The notes under the pieces: generated by a model
Databases searched by the model: none
Told to the model about the DNA's origin: nothing
What the model saw: the letters and a program-made list of their open reading frames with translations, nothing else
Position numbers and translations under genes: made by a program
Shown here: one piece after another, positions 24,401 through 36,389 of the stretch
Numbering within the stretch: position 1 is the first letter of the stretch
Layout of the letters: every line of letters begins with the position of its first letter
DNA from: Poecilobothrus nobilitatus
Lineage: Eukaryota; Arthropoda; Insecta; Diptera; Dolichopodidae
Length of the DNA stretch: 64,000 bases
Direction of reading: 5' to 3'
NCBI GenBank assembly: GCA_947095535.1
Contig: OX352774.1
Span: 79,050,416 to 79,114,415 of the forward strand

Positions 24401-26096
24401 TTGGTAACCAATAATTCTAACATTAAGTAAAAAAAAAAAAAAATTAATTAAATTTATGAAATACAAATTTTTTTTTTTTTTTATTATCTAACCGAAGAAC
24501 GAGTTTTTTTTTTTTTTTCTTTTTAAGACTAAGAAAGAAAATTTTAATTTTTATATAAGATTAAGTTTTTGTTATTTCCGGAGAGGATTCCAACATTTTT
24601 TACATTAAATTATATTTTATTTTTTTATTTTTTTTTTTTTTTATTAAGCATATAAGCATCAAAACCTTAATCTGATCTAAGTTTTGTTCCAATTTATTTT
24701 AAATAAATTAAAATTTTAATTGAAATTATTTTTCTTTAATGCTTTAATTACAATTTAAAATTTATTTTGTTTTTTTTTTTTAGGAAAAATAAAGCAAATA
24801 AATCACAATTTTATCACATTTTAATGCAATTTAATTTTTTTTTCTTTTTTTTAAATAATAAAATACATTATATTCTTTCTAATTCATATAATATATTTTT
24901 ATTTAAATCATTTCAAATAATTTTCAATTTTTTTTTTTTTAGAACTGGACACCGATTAAGGTTTTAATGCATTTTAATTAAATGTACAAGGCAATTTTAA
25001 AATTAAATAGAAATTAAGATTTTTAAAAGATAAATATTAAAAAAAAAAAAAAAACTATAAAAATAGTACAAGAATAAATAAATATACTATGCAATGTTTG
25101 TATGTAACAATTATTAGTTAAATAAAGAAAAACAAATTAAATCTATAATACGTTATATATATACCTATACCTATACCTATATATATATATATATATATAC
25201 ATTTATAAATAAATAATAATTTTAAATATTAATATATAAAAATAAATTAAAATTAAAAATTTATACTACACTTAATTTATTAAACATTCAAACATAATGA
25301 TGAATTTATGTAGCCAATCATAAAATTAAACTGAATTGTTTTTTATAATCATTGCATAATACATTTACATAATAAACTTTTTTCTTTTTTTTAATTTAAT
25401 TTAATTAAATTTTAATTATTTTATTATTCTATAAATAAAAATAGTTAAATTATTAATTAATATTAGAATAAATATATCAAATTGTAATGGTAACTTTTGA
25501 ACATTCAATATTAAAAAAGAAATTAATTGTAAAAATTTTAATTTTGAAAACTTTGGAATTAATTTTAATTTAAAAAATATTTCTACAAAAAAAAAAAAAA
25601 TTTAATTTAAATACATATAGCAATTTCATATACTATGTACATCGTATTGAAATATAATAGAAATATAAATAATAAATTAATACAAAGTATGAAAAAATAA
25701 ATTAAAATTAATTGAAAAAATTTTTCATGATGAATATAAATTTTTTTTTTTTTTTTTTTTTTTTCTTAAATAATTTGGTATTCGCAATTTTTTGTTTTGT
25801 TGCTTTTTTAGTTAAATTTGAAAAAAAAAAAATGTTTTTTCATCGTTGTTTATCGTTAGGACGAAACATGCAAATATATACTTAGTTAATAAATATTATT
25901 GAAAAATTTAAAATAATTCAATATTCAATGAATTCAATTTCAATTACAAAAAAAAAAAAAAGAAATTATTATTTTTTTTTTTTTATCATTTTGAATGAAT
26001 GGTAGAGTAAAAAAATTTAAATTAGTTAACCAAAAAAAAAAAAACAAAAATTTCTTTGGTTTATATAAAAGCGTGTTTAATATGTTTTTTTCCTTT
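21441..26096. other. A/T-rich intergenic DNA downstream of the GGPPS gene
   Basis: No gene supported. A 22-bp sequence beginning TCCAAGGAACGGAATATTCA is duplicated in tandem with a ~35-bp period (about 22193-22250). A (TA)n tract lies at about 23931-23951 and another after (CCTATA)n at about 25160-25200. Long A and T runs are very frequent, and the small frames here are A/T-run artefacts. Confidence 0.5.
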
Positions 26097-29000
26097 TTAT
26101 TTTTCATCTTCATCATTTTTCCATCCTTTTCCAATTTCTTTTAAAAGATTTTCCATTATTGGATTTGGACCATGACGTTCAGCCTATTTTTAAATTAAAA
26201 TTACAGATTTTTTTCTTTTTTATTTATTTTATTATTAAGTAAATTTTTTATTCTTACCTCTTCTCTGGCTAAAAGATCCAATTTATATAATTCTTCTTTT
26301 GAATAATCGAAACTTCCTAATTTCTCCAATAAATTTATACAATATTTTTTAACTTCAACATCATTAGTTCTTTGCCTTAAAATATCTATATTTTTTTTTG
26401 AATTAAGGAAATTTTTATCTTTAAAGTTAAAATGCATTAATAATTTAAAATTAATCCAGTTAAAAGTAAACGACATATTCAAAAAAAATTGTTCAGGGTC
26501 TTTTGAAGAAAAATGTCATTAATAACTTATTTTTATAAAGTTATTTAATATTTATTTTTTAAAAGTCTGTCAAATTTTTAGTATTTTAAAGTAATCGGTA
26601 ATGGTCAAAACCATAATCGGTAATGGTCAAAAGCCAAAACCATAATATAAATCATTTTCTAGAGAAATAGTTCAAACATGAAGATATTGAGATCAATAAT
26701 CAAAGAACTTAATTGAGAAATGGTCATAAGTTGAAAACACTATGTAATGTATAAACATTAAAATTAAATATATGTCTATTACTTCTTTCATACGAAATGG
26801 AACCATTTAATTATGTTCAATTTAACTAATGCTTTAGAATTAAATAGCCATACTGATTACATAGCCTGATAGTGTGAGATTTGCTGTTAAATCAATAATA
26901 ATATTTTGCCGGATTAGAATAAGATTATGATAACATTCAATATTTAAAAATTCGTTCGTTCGAAAGAAATTGTGTGAACGAAAACTGATTAAATTGAAAA
27001 AAGAATTAAACTAAATTTTTTAATGAATCGAAAAAAAGAATAGATAAAACAATACCTTAAAAAAAAGTTGCGAAAAGCATTCAATTGGATATTAAGTGAG
27101 ATATAAATGATTTTAGGTAATAATAAAATAAATGTTTGAAAATAATTCCGGTGATATTTAATAATTTAAATGTGAATAAAAACTAGTTTACTACGATTAA
27201 GATTTGGACGACCTATTACTAGGACTATGATTTCTATTATCTGTAATTAAGAAATTGTGTTAATTTGGGCAAATTAAAATTCAACTGAATCCAAGTATAA
27301 AATTTATAAATATTGAACATAAGCTCAATAAAATATTCAACTTTAAATAAGTTGTTTCAAATAGGTTATAGATATATACTTGATATAAGTTAAAATAAAA
27401 TTGGAAGAAGACTTAATTTAACTTATATTAAATAGATCATAATGATATAAAAGGTAAAATTTTTAAATCGAATATTTTCATTGAATAAAAAAAAATTAAT
27501 TTTGAAAAGGATACGTAAAACTTGTTTATCATTCTTCTGGTGTTGTATGGCATGTATGATTGGAAAACTAAATTTACCCTCAGTTAAATCTTCACAGAAG
27601 CTTTTATTTTCAAAATACTAAAATAAAAAAATTTTAAAATAATTATTAATTTATTTAAAAAAAAAATGATTTAATAAAATTTGTTACCTCTTTTGAACTT
27701 AAATTACAATAATCATCACGAATTTGAAAATATAAACCCATAATTGCGCTTAATTTAGTGAAATCATCCTTATTATCACTAAATAATTGCATTAAACGTA
27801 TAGCCAACATAAAAAGACCACCAGTTTTACGTACAGTCATTAATTTATAATCAGCTTCAGATGGACATGCAAAATTATCCCGCCAATATATTTCCATACC
27901 TTGTCCCCGATGTAATTCTAATAATTGTTCAGTATAAACTTTGGTAGCCTGCAAAATATTTTTTTTGTTTTTAATTTGCACATTAATTTTATTGTTTCTA
28001 ATTAATTACCTCTGGATGATCAAGCATCTGTACTTTTTCCAATGCTAAGAAAAATACATAATTAGCCGCATTTATTGTACTTGCAACACCATAAATAGAA
28101 TGAGCCACCGGAATTCCTCTACGAAGTATTGAATTATCTTCAATATCATCAATTCTGGAATTCGAATTAGTAGGGCAACAAATACATACAATTAGTTAAA
28201 GCAGCTTAATATATTATTTAAAATAATCTATAAAACATGAAACCTAATCAAACTAAAGTAAATTGTATAGCATATTTAAAGTAATATAATATGTATTAAG
28301 AAAATTAAATATTGTAAAAATTTAAGCACATGCTCATTTTATAATGCGGTTATTGAAACTCATTCAAAAATTGATTTTATTTAAAAAGATAATACAACAA
28401 AAAAGGAGCAAAAAATTTTTCAAAACAATACTTGTACATAATATTATATTAAAAGCAGTTTATCAAAGCAAGCATTATTTTATTTTTGCTGGGTTGCTTT
28501 TTTGTTTTTTTAATTTTAAATCGGCCAAGTATGTACCTATCGATAATGTTTTATTCTAAATGAAAAGAGGTCAATAACTTTATAAAAGTATCCTTAGTAC
28601 TCTAATAATCTGATTTTAATGCATAATATTCTATATTTAAAAATATGTCTATATTCTATGTACATAAGGTACATAAGGTACATTAAAATAAAACGTGTTC
28701 TTATTTTAATAGTGTTTTAAAAAAAATATCAAATCTCTATAATATAACATTTAAACTACATATAAATTAAATAAAAATATAAATGTCACAAACATTAATT
28801 ACATTTGTTTTCTTTTTTACTTACAATAGACTAGAATTATGAAGCATCTGAACAATTTCATTTATTAAACTTAATTTTTCGCTTGGTATATTTAGCCAAT
28901 GATTAAAAGCCAACGCTAACATTGAACGTATTTGTTTACCTGGAATTTGTTGTATATACGCAAAAGGTTGCAAAAGGATCTAAAAATAAAAAATGTTTAT

Positions 29001-29153
29001 TTAAAAATTTTTATTTGTTTATTCAATTACGATATACAAAATATGCATATATGTATGAAATTCTTAATGTTTTTTTGTTTCTTTTACCTCATCTTGACTT
29101 TCTTGTGAAGATTTCTCTTTACATTTTTCCAAAATATCATTAATATCTTCCAT
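26097..29153 (-). CDS. Geranylgeranyl diphosphate synthase
   Basis: This enzyme adds isopentenyl diphosphate to farnesyl diphosphate to make the C20 donor for protein geranylgeranylation in the isoprenoid pathway; the fly orthologue is quemao, the human one GGPS1. Seven exons join in frame: 29088-29153, 28825-28979, 28010-28154, 27688-27948, 27515-27617, 26258-26385 and 26097-26183, giving 314 residues (human about 300). All introns are GT-AG. Visible signatures are QIPGKQIRSMLALAFNHWL (about 35-53), the first aspartate-rich motif DDIED (76-80) preceded by MLHNSSLLI, GQGMEIYWRDN, KTGGLF (163-168), and the second motif DDYCN (200-204) in FQIRDDYCNL, followed by NKSFCEDLTEGKFSFP. Both metal-binding motifs are intact, so the enzyme should be active. 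The fifth donor was chosen as C|GTATCC because it gives QVLHILRQRT, collinear with the human protein. The stop codon lies within an AATAAA hexamer. The next gene, SRP19, is divergent, 1.27 kb away. Confidence 0.95.
26581..26640 (+). repeat. Short tandem duplication inside a GGPPS intron
   Basis: TAATCGGTAATGGTCAAAA occurs twice about 31 bp apart (about 26592 and 26612-26632), with CCATAAT after each copy. It lies in the intron between exons 5 and 6 and has no evident role. Confidence 0.55.
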
Positions 29154-30426
29154 TTTTAATTTAGATTAATTTTATTCCCGTTTTTTATATTAAAAGTTAA
29201 AATTTTTTGAGTATGTATACAAAAATATTTATTTGAAGAACGAAAAAAAATGTAAGAACATAACATCTACACTTCTAATTGGAATTTCAGATATGGACTA
29301 TTCAGTATTTATTCACTAACTATTTCATTCACTACTCAATACTCATAACTCAAATGAATGCAGAATGATACTAAAGTACTCACTACTCATATTTATTGAT
29401 AAGCCACCAATCACCATTCACCATACGGCAGTCTGGAATCATATTGGTACTTGTTTTTTTAATTCTTATTTCTTATTTATACAGTGTTGGATAGTAAAAT
29501 GAAATCAAGTACCGTTATTAATATATATCTACTTATTTTTATATAGTTATTTTTAACATTTAAATTTCAAATATTTGTGAGTACATATAAAATTAATAAA
29601 ACAACCATATGAAGAATTTTAAATTTGATTTAAAATTTTTTCATCATTAATTGTTATTAATATAAATACATAATATATGATATTGCAAATCGTATTAATT
29701 AAAATTAATTAAAAATTTTATTTTAAACTATGAAACGAGGAAAATTCAATTTTCCATGTGTGTTGATTTTATATTGAGTCATTCCAGTTGTATTAAAAAG
29801 TTAATAAGAATATTTTAGTTAGAATAAAAAGTAATGACATTTACAAATGTATCATAATTTGAAATCTCTAAAAATTTAAGATTTATTTTGTTTTGTTTAC
29901 ATATTTTATATCAAATGTCAAAGTCATATGTTTAAATTTGTACTTACTCTTTCCAATTCCATTTTTAAAATAGCTGAAAAATGGAAAAACCAACAAGGCA
30001 ACACGGTAAAATGGTATATATAGTACTTTTTTGTAATTAGAAATTTGTAGTGCATACATATTTTGAGTTATTACACATCATTTTTTATTTCGTTTAAATT
30101 AAAATATTTTCTGAAAAAATTCTAAAATTTATTAATTACAAGTTTTATTTTTTTTTATATTTTTATTTTTCTATTTGATTTGATCAATTATTACATATTC
30201 GCAAAAGTATATTTGTGTAAAAATATTTAATTCAAAACGGCAGTACTGTAAGTTGAAGTTGAAGTAAAAGATGACGTATACGAATTCTAAATAAAAACAC
30301 ATCAGGTTATAATATACTTTTATATTTTTTTTTATATTTAAATATTTTAAAAACGAATTGAATTAGTTTAAAACTTTTTACAATATTTTAAAACATTTAA
30401 TTTAACTTTTAGTGAAAATTTTTAAA
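29154..30426. other. Divergent intergenic region between GGPPS and SRP19
   Basis: The two genes are transcribed away from each other, so both promoters should lie here. I see no TATA box or other element that stands out from the A/T-rich background. CACTACTCA-type repeats lie at about 29310-29395. No further gene is supported. Confidence 0.5.
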
Positions 30427-31056
30427 ATGGCTGCACCTGGACTTGTAAAGACTGCGTGGAGTCCTGATAAAAAACATAGTGATGTTGAAAGGTTAGTATA
30501 TATTAGTATGTACAAACATAAATTTCCAAAAAAAAAAATTAATTTTTATATTCTGAAAAAACAAATTCTAATTATTTTTTCTGTATAGATGGGTATGCAT
30601 TTATCCAGCCTATTTAAATTGCAAAAAAACTCGTCAAGAAGGGAGACGTATAGCTAAAGAGCATTGTGTTGAAAATCCTACTTATGTTGAAATACGTGAT
30701 GTTTTATCCACAGCGAATTTAAAAATAGGTGTTGAAAATAAACAATATCCTAGAGAAAAGAGCAAAGTAAGATTTGAAGTTTTAGATACATATTGCTAAT
30801 GTTTTTTTTTTTTAAGTAGGAATTAAATTATAGAGGTCGCATACGTGTACAATTAAAAAATGATGATGGAACACCGTGTAATACAGATTTACCATCTCGT
30901 GATAGTTTATTGATTTTCCTAGGTTCCAAAATTCCACAATTAAAATCACGTCAAAATCCTAAATCAAATGAAGGTAGTTCTGCACAATCAACACAATCAA
31001 CTGGTGGTGGTGGTGGCGGTGCTGGTCATAAAAAAGGAAAAGGCAAGAGACGTTAG
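30427..31056 (+). CDS. Srp19: Signal recognition particle 19 kDa protein
   Basis: SRP19 binds helices 6 and 8 of SRP RNA and lets SRP54 join the particle that brings ribosomes making secreted proteins to the ER. Three exons, 30427-30491, 30589-30766 and 30820-31056, join in frame to 159 residues; human has 144. The start is the first ATG (AAAATGGCTGCA, a good eukaryotic context). After a short N-terminus comes RWVCIYPAYLNCKKTRQEGR, the family hallmark, then GRRIAKEHCVENPTYVEIRD, YPREKS, YRGRIRVQL, and a basic C-terminal tail with a six-glycine run ending KKGKGKRR. Introns are 97 and 53 nt, both GT-AG. An AATAAA lies at 31147-31152. The 3' end faces the cysteine-rich gene on the other strand only 278 bp away. 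Confidence 0.96.
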
Positions 31057-31146
31057 TTTAATTTATTTTTTTTTTTTTTTTGGCTATAAAAAAATATCCT
31101 ACTAAGTGTTATTTCATTATAAATTTTTTATTTTGAATACAAAATC

Positions 31147-31152
31147 AATAAA
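31147..31152 (+). promoter_or_regulatory. Probable SRP19 polyadenylation signal
   Basis: First canonical AATAAA after the SRP19 stop codon, 91 bp downstream. In such A/T-rich DNA the hexamer is common, so position is the main support. Confidence 0.5.
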
Positions 31153-31334
31153 ATTGAACAAAAGAAAACTAAGAAAAAAAAAATTTTATTAATATTAAAC
31201 AAATAAGAACATGACAAATTAAAAAAAAACACATAAAAGAATATAAATTTTAAAACATAAATTGAGTAAAATATATAAGCAAAATACAAGCAAAAATTTA
31301 AAACATCTCTATTAAAGTTTATAGACAAAACAAT

Positions 31335-31838
31335 TTAATCCGTTGCTTTTGCTTGTCTTTTTTCTAATTCTTTTTTAGCTTCAATTATTTTCATTCGAAT
31401 ATTTTCCATAGGATTGATCTCTTCATTTTCTACAAAACTTTGTAATGGACGATAAATAACAACTGTACTACGTTTACCGCGTCCGGCTCTTATTACTTTT
31501 GTTTCTGATTTGGCACTATGTTTTTCAATATTTATTAAAAAATCATTAGCTTTTGGCCCTTGAATCAATATTTCAAATGGTACGTTAATTTTTTTTGCAT
31601 CATCTTGTACTGCTGTTATACAATCCCTTTCAATATAATTTTTTTTATTACATTCACAAATACACTCCTCCCCGCAATAAAAACTCATACATCCACATTG
31701 TTTACAATATCCATTACATCGCTTTTTATTTTCATCTTCATTCTGTTTCGTATGATCATTATAATCTGTATCAATCGCTGCGAAAACCGAATACACAAAT
31801 AATGTAAATAAAATTATTCCCAAATTTGTAACTTTCAT
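31335..31838 (-). CDS. Small secreted cysteine-rich protein, function unknown
   Basis: A single-exon frame of 167 residues. The first 20 residues (MKVTNLGIILFTLFVYSVFA) form a typical signal peptide, so the product is probably secreted. A compact cluster of nine cysteines spans residues 41-73 (C-x3-C-x2-C-x-C-x4-C-x3-C-x-C-x-C-x9-C), with CGCMSFYCGEECICEC in its core. A mixed region follows (VPFEILIQGPKANDFLINIE, 86-105), then R-G-K-R at 120-123, a possible furin-type cleavage site, and a charged, helix-prone tail (KIIEAKKELEKRQAK). The codon-supported length, signal peptide and cysteine spacing argue for a real gene. I do not recognise the family. It converges on SRP19, and the two 3' untranslated regions probably meet or overlap. 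Confidence 0.75.
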   Translation of the reverse strand: MKVTNLGIILFTLFVYSVFAAIDTDYNDHTKQNEDENKKRCNGYCKQCGCMSFYCGEECICECNKKNYIERDCITAVQDDAKKINVPFEILIQGPKANDFLINIEKHSAKSETKVIRAGRGKRSTVVIYRPLQSFVENEEINPMENIRMKIIEAKKELEKRQAKATD

Positions 31839-32720
31839 GTTTGAAATAAAACGTTAAATGAATTTAATTCTATAATTTTCAATTACAAATTTTTAATAAT
31901 AATTAGTACAATGTCACTGCATATGTTGCAAGTAACCTTGTACAAAAAAAAAAAAAAATACTAGATTTATAATTTAAACTTGCATGTATGCAATACAAAA
32001 TTATGCTGATTTTGCGGAAGAGTCTTAAATTATTCATTATCAGCAGCTGAATTGCAATTTTACCATTATCAGGTAGTATTTTGATTGCATAATCTTAGCA
32101 CATTGTATTTAAAAAAAATTGAAACAGGTGCTTTACAATTGTTTTTGTTTGTTTTTTATAATAGATTATTTAGCGATTCTCCGAAAAATTACTTCCCAAA
32201 AGTTTTCATGCTGAAATATTAACTAAAATTATTACTAGTTCAATTTTTAAAATTAAATAATAAACATTAAGAACCACATATAAATTATTACTTTAATTAT
32301 TTTCAAATTTTAACTCATAAGTCATAATCTTATGTAATCCAAATTTCATACACTGCGTTAAAAATGTTATGGTACATTAAATATTAGACAGCTAATGAAC
32401 TATATAAAAATAGTGTACTGATTTAAACAAAAATTGCTATTTAATAATTAAGCAATTTTTTTCAACTTGTTCTTTTTTTGTTATAGTAGGGTTGACTATA
32501 AAATATCGTCTTTTAAAATAATTTTTTTCATTAATTAAAGGTTACCTGCAATCCTGTAATAAAGCCGAAATACACTTTTTGTTTTATTTCAATTTTACAT
32601 TTGAAATAAAGCGAAAATCATAAACTTTTTCTTTTCGACTTTATTTCATTTTTAAAAAAGAAATAAAGCCAAAATTAAAAAGCAATAAAATCAACAATAT
32701 TTTTTAATGTATATACCTGG
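31839..32720. other. Intergenic DNA upstream of the secreted-protein gene
   Basis: A/T-rich, no frame or repeat that I can name. The promoter of the secreted-protein gene should be in the first few hundred bases, but no element stands out. Confidence 0.4.
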
Positions 32721-33400
32721 ATATAATTTCATAAAATTTTTATTTTAACTTTAAAATCCTTGCAAGTTATTTATTTTACATATGTATAATATGTATATTA
32801 CAACAACAAGGTATTTAAAATAGTGGACCCTACCGCATCTTAACTTCCCCTTAAAAATTATTAAACCAACTATAAAATCCTTCCTAATTATTTTCTTTAT
32901 AAAACATATTTCAACAACCAGACATTTAAAATAATGGAATTTACCTTCCAAACCCTTGCTAAACAAATTATTGAAACCCTGATTTTTTAATCAACTCTAA
33001 AATAACTTCTAAATATTTTTTTACATACATACATATTTGACCAGTGTGGAATGCTGTCCTAAACCCCCGCTAAAACCCTGGTTTAGTAACCAACAAGAAA
33101 GTTCCTCTAAAACCCTGGTTTAGTAACCAACAAGAAAGTTCCTCCTAATAATTTTGTACATATAATATTATAGCTGCAAAGATCAGAGAATCTAAATCTC
33201 TTAAGTTAAATAATTATAAAGTAATAAATAAAATAAATAACATACATATGTACATATTTCAACAACAAGACATTTAATATAGCTGCCACCTCCAAATCCC
33301 TGTTAAAACAAACAAATTATTCGAACCCTGAATTTGTATACAATTCTAAAATCCTTCCACCAAACGATTATCAATTCATAACTTTTTCAAATATGATATA
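32720..33400. repeat. Degenerate minisatellite-like array
   Basis: Diverged units share CAACAACAAGGCATTTAAA, then AATAGTGGA..ACC, then AACAAATTATTGAAACCCTG and TAAAATCCTTCC. Copies begin at about 32801, 32912 and 33261, with a partial one between. Within it a 37-bp segment beginning TAAAACCCTGGTTTAGTAAC is duplicated exactly in tandem (33071-33107 and 33108-33144). A further single unit is at 41335-41445, inside a foldback-like element. The minus-strand frame at 32751-32966 is a by-product of the repeat. Confidence 0.65.
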
Positions 33401-34020
33401 TGATATATATATACCTAGTACTATTTAATACTAAGGGGCAAATGTATATAAATTTATACCAAATATAATTAATATGCCTTAATATATGTATACGAGTATA
33501 TTATTATATATTTATATCATATCGCCATACATTGCAATATTTCTTTAAAAATTTTTCATTCATAGAATAATTTCTTATAAATTTAACAAAATACGTATGT
33601 ATATACGGTATACGCCGCTATATACATATATATGACAGAGCGTATATTACATTCATTCATCAATGCAGTGACGAAATGTAAATAAACATGATATATACAT
33701 AAGTATGTATTATGTATACCAATATCATGTAAATAAAAATTCTTCAAGAAACCGCTATATTTTTTATTTATTTATTTTTTTTTGTAGGTAGGTAGGTAGG
33801 GTGGTGACCTTCACGATGCTGTGTGAAGGCCTCAATTAGCACTAGATTGCTCCATTTTCCACGCATCATCCTCAACAATTTTAAATTATCGAGTAAAAAA
33901 CAATTCGGAAAAAACGTTAATGAAATTTGCACATTTTCATAAATGTGACTTGAAAAAAATCAAGTTAATTTTAAGGTAACCCTGTATTCTTAAGAAAAGT
34001 TGCTAACAGAAATAAAACTA
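33401..34020 (-). repeat. A/T-rich DNA with a poly(A)-tailed retroposon-like tail
   Basis: At about 33774-33865, read on the minus strand, a GC-richer segment (GGCCTTCACACAGCATCGTG, then CACCACCC) runs into (CCTA)n and a long A-run. This is the look of the 3' end of a SINE or truncated LINE, of a family distinct from the tRNA SINE. The rest is A/T-rich. Confidence 0.45.
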
Positions 34021-34129
34021 GGTATAATGTTGGAGCTTTAATTTTTATGTATTACTTCAAAAAAATTTGAAGTTACAAGAGTTTAAAAATAGCGAATTTT
34101 CAGTTTTTGACCCCTTACAGCTTCTAAAC

Positions 34130-34770
34130 GGGAGGTGATAGAAAAATATTTTCTTAAATGACTCATACTTCTAATTATTTCCAAAGATCTAACTTCTGTC
34201 AAAATTTCAAGTTTCTAACTTAAAACGTTTAGAAGATAGAAGGGTTAAAGAATTTTGCAATAATTCAGTTTCGCATAACGGTAAATTAAGCTATCGTCTG
34301 GCATTTTCAGATTGAAGATATACCTTATAGAACTTGTGTTATAACAATTTAAATATAGAGCTTTTTCAAACTTTGCGGGGATGTAGCTCTGTAACGGGTG
34401 GGGCTACAGAAAAAAGTTCTTCCATAAAACTAATTTTTTTAGGATATCTATCCGCAATTAAAATTGTAAAATTGGCTCTACTTCAAACGTTGTACAACTT
34501 TAGAAAAATTTGTATGAAAAATGTAGAGATCAAAAAGTTAGTTGTTCGAGAGCTACCCGAAGTTTTGGTCGGATCTCAACCAAAAAAAATAGGGAATCTA
34601 CAAATTGATCCAAAAATATTTTGCGATCATTTCAATACTCTAGCTTTCTTAGTTTTTGAGTTAGGATGCTGACGGACGGACGGACAAAGCTTAATCGCCT
34701 TAGAATTTGATTCTGATCCGATTCATACCTTTGAAGGTATATCTAGCTCGCTTATTTCGAGGTGTTACAA
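34130..34770 (-). repeat. Dispersed fly-type repeat with GTCCGTCCGTCC, copy 2
   Basis: Read on the minus strand it has GTAACACCTCGAAATAAGCG, AGCTAGATATACCTTCAAAG, AGAATCAAATTCTAAGGCGA, TTAAGC and GTCCGTCCGTCCGTC, in the same order as the copy at 10390-10980. The 112-codon frame at 34334-34672 lies inside it and is antisense to the repeat, so I do not call it a gene. Its clean gene-free continuation over about 500 bp suggests this copy is longer or less decayed. Confidence 0.7.
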
Positions 34771-34834
34771 ACGGAGGAGTAATTTTATTATATCTGTACT
34801 TCGATTACTTCGATCGTAGGGGTATAAAAACTGT

Positions 34835-34975
34835 CGAGATTTTTTTAAATATATGGCGAAAACGTGAGATTTCGAGACACGAAATATTGAAACGCAATAT
34901 TTTAAAAAACTACATTTATAAAAGTACGAGATTTCAATTCGCGAGATTTCGATACGTTCGCTTTGAATATTGTTA
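34835..34975 (+). repeat. Subrepeat arm related to the foldback elements
   Basis: Units such as AACGTGAGATTTCGAGACACG, AGTACGAGATTTCAATTCGCG and CGAGATTTCGATACG follow each other. They resemble the right arm of the element at 41.0-41.8 kb (GGGACACGTGATTT, AATTCGTGAGCTTTCGATAC). Only one arm is present, so it is probably a broken copy. Confidence 0.5.
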
Positions 34976-35464
34976 AATAGAAAAGCAAATAAGTTTTGTA
35001 AAAATTAATACTGCATTAGTAAAATATGTATATAAAGGAAGATTCATATTATTTATTGATTATTATTTATTAATGAACCCAATTTTCTCCAATTGCCAAC
35101 ACTAATAGTTCATGTGGGCCACTTGACCTAATGTTCACGTCAGACCATGAAAACTGTTAAGTATCGCCTGGTAAGTTAATTTATGTTTTAATCTTATTGG
35201 TGACTATCACTTGCTATAACCCACTTCTGAATATATTTTTCAATACCTATCGATTCTTCAAATGAATCATCTTATTCTAAATGTTATTTTAAATTTTGTT
35301 TTGGTAGAACAGATTATTTTTGTTATCTAAATTCTCTCATTGACTCCGAATTAACTTGTTTTACTACAATTCAATTTAATCATTTATTGAAACAATTTTT
35401 ATGAGCAATTATCATTTTGTTTTCGTTTAGCTATTCACACAATTTTTTATCAAAATTACCAACT

Positions 35465-35960
35465 TTCAAATTCATGGCCATCGAAAAAAAAATTATGTTT
35501 ACTAAGGAATAAACGTAAAAATAAAGAAGATATAGGTCTGATTCTGGACAATAGGTTGAATTTTAAAAGTCATTTTAATTTTATTGCTAATAAGACTAAC
35601 TCAATCTTTCGTTAAATTATTATTTGGTCAATAGAGTTTTTAGACACATATACATATGATATCATAAAAATATTTTCACTACTATATGTTAGGCTAATTT
35701 TTGAATATATTATGTCAAGTTTGGTCATCTTATCGTGATAAAAATATGAGAGAGACGATTAGTCACTGATATGCTATTTGTTCAACAGGTGATTTATGAG
35801 GATATCGTTGCTCCATCTATTCGAGACCAGATAAGGCTTAGAGGGAATAATTTGAGATATTTTTAATATCCCATTATAACTCAATTTCCGTATTAGAAAT
35901 TCATTTTTAATAATGTTAACAAATAAATCTAAAAAAAAACAACTGTTTCCTTAAAGTGTG
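35465..35960 (+). pseudogene. LINE reverse transcriptase fragment
   Basis: The plus strand reads DIGLILDNRLNFKSHFNFIA, then NKTNSIFR, a stop and shift, and YTYDIIKIFSLLYVRLIFEY. This is the segment that follows the YADD catalytic box in Jockey/CR1-type reverse transcriptases (usually KDLGVILDSKLSFKSHI ... PYTLKLLYCSLVRSILEY). Several stops make it a fossil. A separate LINE C-terminus lies 0.5 kb downstream on the same strand and could come from the same insertion. Confidence 0.65.
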
Positions 35961-36389
35961 TTTTGGTACTAAGATTATTTTTCACAACTTCTTTTTTAAA
36001 AGTCCTTCTCTCAGTAGCTAAGTGGCTCTAAGTGGATCATCTAAAATTGATTTAATAATTTGAAATCTATTTAAATTATAAATAAAAGAATTTATTAAGA
36101 AAGAAATAATGAATAAATTACATCAAGATATTCAAAATGCAATTTAAATTTAGGGTAACCATATCCACAAAAAGTTTAATCTGGATCCTATTGCACCAAC
36201 TAGTTTAGAATTTATTTTTGAAAAATTAATGTTTTAAAGCCAGCCCACTGTCAAGTACTTTATAGAAAAATATAAAATGATTTTGTTTTGTTCAATTGAT
36301 TGAAAAAAATATATTAAAGCGAAAATATATTGAAAAAAAAAAATATACTAAAAAAGATATGCTAAATTCATAGAATTCCAGTAAAAATA

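Noticed and set aside
28344..28559. 71-codon plus-strand frame in the GGPPS gene
   Set aside because: Lies within an intron on the other strand, A/T-driven composition, no domain.
31560..31807. Two plus-strand frames rich in histidine, tyrosine and threonine
   Set aside because: They are shadows antisense to the secreted cysteine-rich protein.
32720..33400. CRISPR array
   Set aside because: Units are degenerate, unequal in spacing and without unique spacers; the DNA is clearly eukaryotic.
34334..34672. 112-codon plus-strand frame
   Set aside because: It falls within the GTCCGTCCGTCC dispersed repeat, in antisense, and shows no domain.
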